A DNA stretch of 20,934 nucleotides. Source: an uncultured Clostridium sp. GTDB taxonomy: Bacteria > Bacillota_A > Clostridia > TANB77 > CAG-508. The stretch is from NCBI GenBank assembly GCA_905200315.1, contig CAJKKA010000016.1, positions 1 to 20,934 of the forward strand, read 5' to 3'. Positions 14,019 to 20,176 of this stretch are shown here, piece by piece (the first letter of the stretch is position 1; each line of letters begins with the position of its first letter). The position numbers and the translations under genes are program-made. A model generated the notes under the pieces. The model saw nothing but the letters and a program-made list of their open reading frames with translations. It searched no databases and had not been told where the DNA came from.

Positions 14019-14924
14019 TTATTCATTATCTTTCTTCAAAAACATTTTAAATGCTTGTAGTCCTATTATTATTACTCCACCTATTATAAAGAATAATATA
14101 TTAAATGTGCTAAAATTCATTGCTGCTTGTGGTACTTCAAGTGTTGTTGGTCCCATTACTATAGAAAATAATGAACCTATCATCATTCCTATTATTACAT
14201 ATATTGTTTGTGGTCTGAATTTTTCTAAAGCTTTTCTAATTAATCCTACAAATAACACTATTCCTGTTATAACTCCTAATCCAAATACACATAGTATTGG
14301 AAAGTATGAAAAGTTCATATGTAAAAACTCTTTTACTGCAGACATAATTGGAACATAAAGTCCAAATATAAGTAATAATGTTGAACCAGAGATTCCTGGT
14401 AAAACCATTGCAGAAATTGCTATCATTGCTGCAAAAAATACATATGCTATAAGTCCAATACTTAAATTATCTACATGTACACTTATTCCTTGGCCACTTG
14501 CAGGATTTAAAAGTGTAATTGCAACTACAAATACTATTCCTATTAACGCAAATAGAACGTTTAAGTAATTTTTCTTTAAAGCTTCTCTTTCTTCATAAAT
14601 TACTATTGGAATTGCAAATATTATAAATCCAATAAACAAAGAACTTATGTTATAAATTTGTTCATTAAATATACTTCCTAAAACTAATGCTGCTATTATA
14701 AATCCACAAGCCCACCCTATACCAAGTTTAATAAGAAATAATAATGCAGATTTTTTTTCTTCCATTTTTCCTCTAAATAAACCATCTAACGAACCTATAA
14801 ATTTATCGTAAAATCCTAATATAAATGCAACTGTTCCCCCAGATACCCCTGGAACACTATCTGCTAGTGCCATACAGAAACCATTTATAAAATTTAAAAT
14901 CCATTCTTTTAAATTTTTAATCAT
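14019..14924 (-). CDS. DUF368 family membrane protein (PopT-like undecaprenyl phosphate translocase)
   Basis: About 301 residues from the ATG at 14924 (GGAGG 8 bases upstream); an ATG five codons earlier overlaps the GGAGG. It has the family hallmark ALADSVPGVSGGTVAFILGFYD near the N-terminus and the second half-motif AISAMVLPGISGSTLLLIFGLY around 195-215, an internal duplication, with eight or more hydrophobic segments. Characterised DUF368 proteins (PopT) return undecaprenyl phosphate across the membrane for cell-wall lipid recycling. It overlaps the end of yugP by 8 bases, so the two are translationally coupled. Function in this organism is inferred from the family. Confidence 0.88.
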   Translation of the reverse strand: MIKNLKEWILNFINGFCMALADSVPGVSGGTVAFILGFYDKFIGSLDGLFRGKMEEKKSALLFLIKLGIGWACGFIIAALVLGSIFNEQIYNISSLFIGFIIFAIPIVIYEEREALKKNYLNVLFALIGIVFVVAITLLNPASGQGISVHVDNLSIGLIAYVFFAAMIAISAMVLPGISGSTLLLIFGLYVPIMSAVKEFLHMNFSYFPILCVFGLGVITGIVLFVGLIRKALEKFRPQTIYVIIGMMIGSLFSIVMGPTTLEVPQAAMNFSTFNILFFIIGGVIIIGLQAFKMFLKKDNE

Positions 14925-15603
14925 CTCTTCTTCCTCCAAAAATTAATATTAATCTTAAAATTTGCAACATTGCAGTTGCAGCTCCTGCTACATAAGTTAG
15001 TGCTGCAGATACAAGCATTTTTTTACCATATTTTAATTCATTATTATCTAAAATTCCTAATTCTTCTACTTGATTTAATGCTCTTTTTGAAGCATCGAAC
15101 TCTACTGGTAATGTAACAAGTTGAAACAGTAAAATTATTGCTTCTAATGCTATTCCTATCCAAATTAAATCTAATAATGAAAATATTACACCAATTAAAA
15201 TTGAAATATAGCCTGCATAATTTGCAATATTTACAAGTGGAACCATAGATTTACGAATTTTTAGAAATGTATATCCTGTTTTATCTTGAATTGCATGACC
15301 ACATTCATGTGCTGCAACACTTATTGCTGCTATTGTTGTTTTATCGTATATACTATCTGATAAGTTTACTGTTTTATTTCTTGGGTCATAATGATCTGTT
15401 AAACTACCTGGAACTTGCAATACTTTTACATCTTCCAATCCATTTGCATTTAATATTTCTCTTGCAGCCTGCATACCTGTAATATTTCTTTCATTATTCA
15501 TTTTAGATGTTTTCTTGAAGCAATAATTAATATACCATTGAGCTCCTAAAGTTATAATTAATGTAATAAAAAGTATGCCATAATTCACAAAATAATAATC
15601 CAT
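14917..15603 (-). CDS. Zinc metallopeptidase, YugP family
   Basis: 228 residues. Membrane-bound zinc peptidase: one N-terminal span (about 8-25), HECGH (99-103) as the HExxH zinc site, and the downstream EFDASKRA with Glu168 as the likely third ligand, between and after hydrophobic helices (118-165, 195-222). This arrangement matches the Zn_peptidase_2/YugP family, whose substrate is unknown. AGAGGAG lies before the ATG. First gene of the operon leading into the PopT-like flippase, nucleotidyltransferase-like protein, PHP phosphoesterase, Pta and AckA. A membrane-quality-control role is possible but not shown. Confidence 0.88.
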   Translation of the reverse strand: MDYYFVNYGILFITLIITLGAQWYINYCFKKTSKMNNERNITGMQAAREILNANGLEDVKVLQVPGSLTDHYDPRNKTVNLSDSIYDKTTIAAISVAAHECGHAIQDKTGYTFLKIRKSMVPLVNIANYAGYISILIGVIFSLLDLIWIGIALEAIILLFQLVTLPVEFDASKRALNQVEELGILDNNELKYGKKMLVSAALTYVAGAATAMLQILRLILIFGGRRDD

Positions 15604-15637
15604 TATTTTCTCCTCTCTTAATATTATTAATACGTAT

Positions 15638-15666
15638 GTTATAACATTAAATTAAATATTATTCAA
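15638..15666 (-). promoter_or_regulatory. Candidate promoter of the yugP-ackA operon, with palindrome
   Basis: Minus-strand TTGAAT (15661-15666), 17 bases, TATAAC (15638-15643). The -10 lies inside a perfect 12-base palindrome ATGTTATAACAT (15636-15647), a candidate operator. Confidence 0.5.
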
Positions 15667-15694
15667 TAAAATTTTAATTTTTTTCAAAAAAGTG

Positions 15695-15723
15695 TTGACT
15701 TATGTAAACATATATGTTAGAAT
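15695..15723 (+). promoter_or_regulatory. Promoter of the orphan transcript, with palindrome
   Basis: TTGACT (15695-15700), 17 bases, TAGAAT (15718-15723). The spacer and first -10 base form a perfect palindrome AACATATATGTT (15707-15718), placed where a repressor would block the polymerase. Confidence 0.7.
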
Positions 15724-15780
15724 ATTAATCGTTACAAATAGTGTATTCATTTAATGTGTTGTAACTGGAGGTAAAGCATC

Positions 15781-15822
15781 ATGAAAGATCGGGATAAATA
15801 TCCGGTAGGAGTTACTGGCTAA
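15781..15822 (+). CDS. Micro-ORF, 13 residues, within the orphan transcript
   Basis: ATG at 15781, stop TAA at 15820-15822, preceded by GGAGG (15767-15771) at an ideal 9-base spacing. The predicted peptide is MKDRDKYPVGVTG, hydrophilic then small-residue-rich; no membrane segment. Pairing of GTAACT with AGTTAC would bracket the ribosome binding site and most of the ORF, so structure could control translation. A 13-codon ORF is short enough to occur by chance, so coding is not certain. Confidence 0.35.
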   Translation: MKDRDKYPVGVTG

Positions 15823-15865
15823 AATATTTTTTTAGCTTCTAACTTATACCACATAACCTACAAAA

Positions 15866-15893
15866 GAGGAACCATATTTTGGTTCCTTTTTTA
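15866..15893 (+). terminator. Terminator of the orphan transcript
   Basis: AGGAACC (15867-15873) pairs with GGTTCCT (15881-15887), loop of 7, followed by T. On the minus strand, where it lies just past the methyltransferase stop, the T-run is weaker. Confidence 0.8.
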
Positions 15894-15894
15894 T

Positions 15895-16836
15895 TTATAC
15901 TTTTTTCAATTTAACAACAAAGAATCCTTCCATATCTTTTGATGGTAAAATTTTTATCGATTTCTCTATTTCTCTATTTAAACCCTCATTACTTCCCTGT
16001 ATGCTATCTTTAATATTTAAATTTATGTCTGATAGTTTTACCTTATAATTATTTAAAATCCACTCTAATATAAATTCATTTTCATTTTTATTTATTGTGC
16101 AAGTTGAATATACTATTGTTCCACCTGGTTTTACTGCCTTGTAAGCACTATCAAACAATTTTCTTTGTAATTTAGTTAATTGATTAACGGTTTTTAATGA
16201 CCAATCTCTATATGTTGCACTTGAATATGCTAAGAATCTACCTTCTCCACTGCAAGGCGTATCTAATAAAACCTTATCAAAGTAATTTTCATAAGTTTCA
16301 CCTAATTTTTCTCCTCTAGAATTTATTACTTCTACTATTGTTGCCCCTTGAACTTCAACATTATGTTTTAATCGTTCACATCTTATTTTATCTAACTCAT
16401 TTGCTAATATATATCCTTCATTATTCATAATTCCAGCTAATTGTGTGGTTTTACTTCCTGGAGCCGCAGTTAAATCTAGAATTTTTTCTCCTGCTTTAGG
16501 GTTTAAAACTATTGGAGGAACCATACTTGATAAACTTTGTAAATAAATATATCCTTTTTCATATATATCTAGCTTCTGAATTGCCTTTTCATTTGCATTT
16601 TTTATTATCAATGCATCTTTATACCATGGCACTCTTTCAAATTTTATATTTTTCTCTTTAAAATATTTCATTAAATCTTGAATATTATATTTTATTGTAT
16701 TTACTCTTAAGCTCGTGTATCTTGTATTATTCATACCAATTAATATTTTATCTACCATAAGAAGGGAATAATTTTCATATAATTCATTTATAAAATCTTG
16801 TGGCAATCTATTTTTGGCTTCAGTAATTGATAGCAT
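15895..16836 (-). CDS. RsmB/RsmF-like (NOL1/NOP2/Sun) rRNA cytosine-C5 methyltransferase
   Basis: About 313 residues from the ATG at 16836, 7 bases after AAGGAG; an ATG two codons earlier is too close to that site. SAM-binding LDLTAAPGSKTTQLA (about 121-135), NELDKIRCERLKHN, and the two cysteine motifs DTPCSGEG (about 192-199) and YSTCTINKNENE (about 245-256), which carry the catalytic base-attacking cysteine and the release cysteine. It lacks the N-terminal NusB domain of RsmB and the C-terminal extension of RsmF, so it is a short form; which cytosine it modifies is unknown. It overlaps the end of the upstream YwaF-like gene by 17 bases, implying coupling. Confidence 0.88.
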   Translation of the reverse strand: MLSITEAKNRLPQDFINELYENYSLLMVDKILIGMNNTRYTSLRVNTIKYNIQDLMKYFKEKNIKFERVPWYKDALIIKNANEKAIQKLDIYEKGYIYLQSLSSMVPPIVLNPKAGEKILDLTAAPGSKTTQLAGIMNNEGYILANELDKIRCERLKHNVEVQGATIVEVINSRGEKLGETYENYFDKVLLDTPCSGEGRFLAYSSATYRDWSLKTVNQLTKLQRKLFDSAYKAVKPGGTIVYSTCTINKNENEFILEWILNNYKVKLSDINLNIKDSIQGSNEGLNREIEKSIKILPSKDMEGFFVVKLKKV

Positions 16837-17572
16837 TCTCATTCTCCTTTTTTATTAAATTTGTTATTTCATAAACAATCCAAAATGGTAAAGTAGCTTG
16901 TCCTAATATCATAACCGGTGTAAATAATTTTCCTGAAATAACATAAATAACATTCACAAATGTATTTGGAAAATTTTGGGATATAAACATTAAATTACTA
17001 CCAAATATATTGTTTATAATTAGAGCAACTACACTTATTACTAAAATTAAAATAAAATAATATATTGCATCTTTCTTTTCCAATTCTATGTAATTTGTTT
17101 TTAAAACTAACAATGATAAATACACCATACAACCATGATATAAAAAACTTTGTAAACTTATATAATGAAATATTGGATATGTTGGAAGTGATGTTGTTGG
17201 GAATAATAAAAATATGCTTCCGCCAACAAAAGCACCTGTTGCTAAAAAAACATCTCCTAATGTTTTTGCTTTTCCTTTTCCAAAAGAACTTAAAATTCCT
17301 GCATACAATAGAATACTGCAATAATATAAAGGAATATATGTATTTACATTATGAGCATTTCCTATTTTTAGATTAAAAACAATTTTTATAATTTCCATAA
17401 TCCAACAAAAAATTGTTACACTAATTATAATTTTTCTTATATTTTCTTTCTTGTTTGTTTTTGTTAATTTTAGTGCAATTATAATTAGAACGATTGTTAT
17501 AAATAGTAAAATAATATGTTGTAAACTAAATAAACCACATGGCTTATATTCTCCTGGTTTTGCAAAAAACAT
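16820..17572 (-). CDS. YwaF/TMEM164-like multi-span membrane protein
   Basis: 250 residues with about seven hydrophobic segments. The features I associate with the YwaF (TIGR02206) / TMEM164 family are present: an N-terminal GLFSLQHIILLF, then NTYIPLYYCSILLYAGI (about 77-93), and HYISLQSFLYHGCMVYLSLL (about 135-154), with conserved His and Cys residues within or beside membrane segments. Human TMEM164 is an acyltransferase of ether lipids; no function is established for the bacterial members. GGAG precedes the ATG. It lies 11 bases after the carboxypeptidase gene and overlaps the methyltransferase gene, so it belongs to the same operon. Confidence 0.7.
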   Translation of the reverse strand: MFFAKPGEYKPCGLFSLQHIILLFITIVLIIIALKLTKTNKKENIRKIIISVTIFCWIMEIIKIVFNLKIGNAHNVNTYIPLYYCSILLYAGILSSFGKGKAKTLGDVFLATGAFVGGSIFLLFPTTSLPTYPIFHYISLQSFLYHGCMVYLSLLVLKTNYIELEKKDAIYYFILILVISVVALIINNIFGSNLMFISQNFPNTFVNVIYVISGKLFTPVMILGQATLPFWIVYEITNLIKKENENAINY

Positions 17573-17583
17573 CTCTCCATCTC

Positions 17584-18156
17584 CTAATATATTTTTATAT
17601 TTCTAACTGTTTTTTCTAAATATTCTTCTAAAGTTATCTTATTTAAGTCAATTATTTCTGCAACTTTTCTTCCGACATATCTTATATGCCAAGGTTCATA
17701 TGGATAACCGGTAATATATTCTTTTCCTTTAGGATATCTTATTATAAATCCATATTTGTATGCATTTTTTTCAAGCCATGCGTATATTTCTTTTAAATCT
17801 GCATCCTTATCCGTATATGTACCATTAACTATACCTGCAACATCAATACAAAGCCCTGTTTGATGTTCAGATGAACCAGGTTTAGCTATTTGACTTAAAT
17901 CCTTCTTTTGTTTTTTCTTTTTATCAATTAAATACATTTGAAAATAAAAATCTCTATAAGCTGAATCGCAAATAATATTGTAGCCATCCTTTAAAGCTTC
18001 ATTTTGGAGTTTTTTAAACATTTCTGCTACAACTCTATCTAATTTTAAAATTAAATTAGGGTTATCTCCCTTTTTGTTTTCAACAATTACTAAATCTATA
18101 GGTATATAACTAGATGACAAGACATTAGACTTATTTACTAACATTAAATAATTCAT
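17584..18156 (-). CDS. D-alanyl-D-alanine carboxypeptidase, VanY/M15B type
   Basis: 190 residues. Peptidoglycan peptide-trimming zinc peptidase. Motifs: SAYRDFYFQ (65-73), SSEHQTGLCIDV (95-106) with zinc ligands His98 and Asp105, and GYPYEPWHIRYVG (150-162) with catalytic Glu154 and zinc ligand His157; all four residues are present. It starts at MNYLMLVNK with no signal peptide or anchor, unlike most VanY-type enzymes. The start codon is fused to the stop of the amidase gene (TAATG), so the two are translationally coupled. Secretion by a non-classical route, or action after lysis, would be needed unless it serves another substrate. Confidence 0.88.
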   Translation of the reverse strand: MNYLMLVNKSNVLSSSYIPIDLVIVENKKGDNPNLILKLDRVVAEMFKKLQNEALKDGYNIICDSAYRDFYFQMYLIDKKKKQKKDLSQIAKPGSSEHQTGLCIDVAGIVNGTYTDKDADLKEIYAWLEKNAYKYGFIIRYPKGKEYITGYPYEPWHIRYVGRKVAEIIDLNKITLEEYLEKTVRNIKIY

Positions 18157-19199
18157 TATTTTTTCTCCTTGTAATTATATATTTTTTGTAAATCGTGTAT
18201 TATATTTTTAATAGGAAATTTATTTCCAGGACACTTTGTTCTTACTATAGGATTAACATCTATATGTCCTATTATATGTTTTTCATCTATTTCAAAATTT
18301 TTTCCATAATTTTCTTTTATATAATCTATAATTTTACACATTAATCTTATTGTACAATCATATTGTTCTTTTGTTAATGTTCCATCAAATGATTCATGTT
18401 CTATTGAATATGTATAATAATTAGCATTCATCTTTCTTGTTTTCACAATTTCACTTTTAGCAAATTTATAATATACATCACTTTCACTATTTAAAGAAGT
18501 TCCATTTGCCCACGCACTATCTTTCAAATCAACAAATTGTGTATAACTGCCTTTCCTTGATACGGCAAAATGACTTGATACTTTTGAGTTTTCATCATAA
18601 AAAGTTTCTATAATTTTACCATAATCCATACTTATATGACAAACTATAATATCTGGAACAATATTATTATGTCCTAAAAATTTATTACAACAAAATTTAT
18701 TATATTCTTTCACTTTTACTTTATATTTTTCTAATTCTATAGTTGCCTTTTTCTTAACATTATTTTTTGTTACATTTTCCATAACTTTTGATGCAATTTT
18801 TAACATATCTTTATTATATCTATTTAATATTACAAAATAATAATAACATAATAAAGAAATATATTTTTTGTCTTCTAAAATAATCAATTTTTTTAATCCC
18901 CCAAAAAAATATATATCTTCCAATCTCTCTGAATTATAAATTGCATAAAAAATATCTTTAGAATTATTAAAACTTAATATTTTGTCAAAAAATTCTCTTC
19001 TATATATATCATTAAAGTGATAGAAAAATAAATTAATATATCTACTATTATTTGTTTTTAAAATTGCTCTAGCTAGTTTTTCTTTATCTACTTTTTTCTC
19101 AGAATAAGCATATAAAAATATATTTCTAGCATTATTTTCATCTATAATACTATCTTCGATTTTCTTTATTTTATTACGTGAAAAATTATTTTCTTTCAA
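18156..19199 (-). CDS. N-acetylmuramoyl-L-alanine amidase (Amidase_2) with helical N-terminal domain
   Basis: 347 residues; TTG start with AGGAG 10 bases upstream. The C-terminal half (about 165-345) is an Amidase_2/PGRP-type domain: VCHIS (His188), IGHIDV (His312) and RTKCPG (Cys323) as zinc ligands, plus SSHFAVSRKGSYTQFVDL and SIEHES as usual supporting motifs. It would cut the bond between muramic acid and L-alanine. The N-terminal half (about 1-165) is Lys/Tyr/Phe-rich, probably all-helical and repeat-like, unknown to me. There is no signal peptide. First gene of the four-gene operon, coupled to the carboxypeptidase by TAATG. Phage-endolysin ancestry is possible. Confidence 0.85.
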   Translation of the reverse strand: MKENNFSRNKIKKIEDSIIDENNARNIFLYAYSEKKVDKEKLARAILKTNNSRYINLFFYHFNDIYRREFFDKILSFNNSKDIFYAIYNSERLEDIYFFGGLKKLIILEDKKYISLLCYYYFVILNRYNKDMLKIASKVMENVTKNNVKKKATIELEKYKVKVKEYNKFCCNKFLGHNNIVPDIIVCHISMDYGKIIETFYDENSKVSSHFAVSRKGSYTQFVDLKDSAWANGTSLNSESDVYYKFAKSEIVKTRKMNANYYTYSIEHESFDGTLTKEQYDCTIRLMCKIIDYIKENYGKNFEIDEKHIIGHIDVNPIVRTKCPGNKFPIKNIIHDLQKIYNYKEKK

Positions 19200-19244
19200 T
19201 ATACTTACACTCCTAAAAATATATAATATTATTTTTTTGAATTA

Positions 19245-19273
19245 ATTTTACTAAAGTTTCACTTTTTTATCAA
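19245..19273 (-). promoter_or_regulatory. Candidate promoter of the amidase operon
   Basis: Minus-strand TTGATA (19268-19273), 17 bases, TAAAAT (19245-19250), 45 bases before the TTG start. Confidence 0.55.
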
Positions 19274-19395
19274 CTTTTTTAAATATTAATTATAATATTT
19301 TCTTAAAAACTTCTATGTATAATTTATTAATTTTTGCAAAAAATACAATTGTATAAATAAACTTTTACAGTTTTATACGAATGGAGGTGCTTTTA

Positions 19396-19482
19396 ATGAG
19401 CAAGAAAAATAAAAAAAATAATAACAATAGCAGAAATCAAGAAAATAATAACAACAATAATCAAAATCATAATGAGGAATAA
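19396..19482 (+). CDS. Asn-rich 28-residue peptide
   Basis: ATG at 19396 with GGAGG 8 bases before it (19383-19387), TAA at 19480-19482, own terminator 8 bases later. 28 residues: basic start MSKKNKK, then mostly Asn (15 of 28 residues) with Gln, Ser and Arg, ending HNEE. Low complexity, hydrophilic, disordered. Short Lys/Asn/Gln-rich peptides in Clostridia and Bacilli are often spore-associated small proteins, a possible but unproved role. The AT-rich codon pool makes Asn and Lys common by chance, but the ribosome binding site and terminator support a real gene. Confidence 0.55.
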   Translation: MSKKNKKNNNNSRNQENNNNNNQNHNEE

Positions 19483-19490
19483 AAACAAAA

Positions 19491-19517
19491 AAGGAACTTT
19501 TTATAGTTCCTTTTTTA
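19491..19517 (+). terminator. Terminator of the Asn-rich peptide gene
   Basis: AAGGAACT (19491-19498) and AGTTCCTT (19505-19512) around a 6-base loop, followed by T. Confidence 0.85.
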
Positions 19518-19544
19518 TAATTCTTAAACTTATATTTTTAATTT

Positions 19545-19750
19545 CTTTCAAAAGGTTAGGGGCTTTGCCCCTACCTTTTAATCCTACCCCACTTAAGAAC
19601 CCTTGGTTCTTAAGAATCTCCAATGGGGTTGTTTTGCGAATTGTTTTTCTTTTCTTGCTCGCTCCTCCCCAATGGCATTGTAACAGGCTTTGCCTTAACA
19701 ATGCTCATCGGTCGCCCACAAACAGCTCGCAAGTTTGTATTTTTTTATAT
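19545..19750. repeat. Multi-hairpin GC-rich non-coding element
   Basis: About 200 bases without a credible gene, holding successive hairpins: AGGGGC-TTTG-CCCCT (about 19558-19573), CTTAAGAACC-CTT-GGTTCTTAAG, CATTGT...ACAATG enclosing GGC/GCC, and ACAAAC...GTTTGT. Base composition is far richer in G+C than the surroundings. It is bounded on the right by TATTATAGAATTTTTC, nearly the same as the bases before the GC-rich block at 6432. Probably a mobile or repeated intergenic element. Confidence 0.6.
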
Positions 19751-19828
19751 TATAGAATTTTTCTATTTTTAGTGTAGTTGCAGACGACTTTAAGTCCATC
19801 CAAATGTCAAAGTCATTTTTTATGAATT

Positions 19829-20176
19829 TTAGTCTACTTCTGCAAGATTTAACGTAACTCCTGGCTTTAAAGCAATTACAGGACGAAGTCCGCTAGAATT
19901 CATATTTTGAAAGAAACCAATATATCCATAATTTACAGCAGTAAGTATAGAAACATTATCATGTCCATTAATATCATGAACAGGCGATGCCATCCAATAT
20001 TGTTTTAAATAATGATTTCCATCATGTATTCCACCTTTTTGAGGATAATATAATGTACTATAATTATATCCATCTAATTCATTTATTGAAGATATAGAAA
20101 CTGAATTTGCTATTTCACTACTTAATCCAATTCCTACTAAATATCCTATACTTGAAATTTTATTGCATAATAATTG
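19829..20176 (-). pseudogene. C-terminal module of the surface protein, after an in-frame stop
   Basis: 116 codons in the same frame as the upstream ORF, separated only by the TAA at 20177-20179. Segments: SIGYLVGIGLSSEIANSVSI, QYWMASPVHDINGHDNVSIL and SGLRPVIALKPGV. The YWxASP...G-LRPVIALK pattern is typical of the end of modular extracellular proteins of gut Clostridia (DUF6273-like). No start codon or ribosome binding site of its own, so it is not a separate gene. Confidence 0.65.

Larger units (their letters stand above)
15730..15893 (+). ncRNA. Orphan structured transcript, about 165 nt
   Basis: A transcription unit with a near-consensus promoter and a terminator but no ordinary gene; it ends against the 3' end of the convergent methyltransferase gene, so it is not a leader for a plus-strand gene. 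Possible pairings: TTAATGTG (15751-15758) with CACATAA (15850-15856); GTAACT (15761-15766) with AGTTAC (15810-15815); GGAT with ATCC around 15792-15803; GCTAAA (15818-15823) with TTTAGC (15831-15836). These nest into a multi-stem structure. I compared it from memory with common riboswitch classes, 6S and SRP RNA and found no match. A 13-codon ORF lies inside. It may be an sRNA, an mRNA for a micro-peptide, or both. Confidence 0.55.

Noticed and set aside
15695..15893. Riboswitch controlling a downstream gene
   Set aside because: The transcript ends at a terminator and the next gene is convergent, so there is no downstream plus-strand gene to control.
19472..19777. 101-codon plus-strand ORF through the multi-hairpin repeat
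   Set aside because: It runs through a terminator and several hairpins, has no ribosome binding site and resembles no protein.
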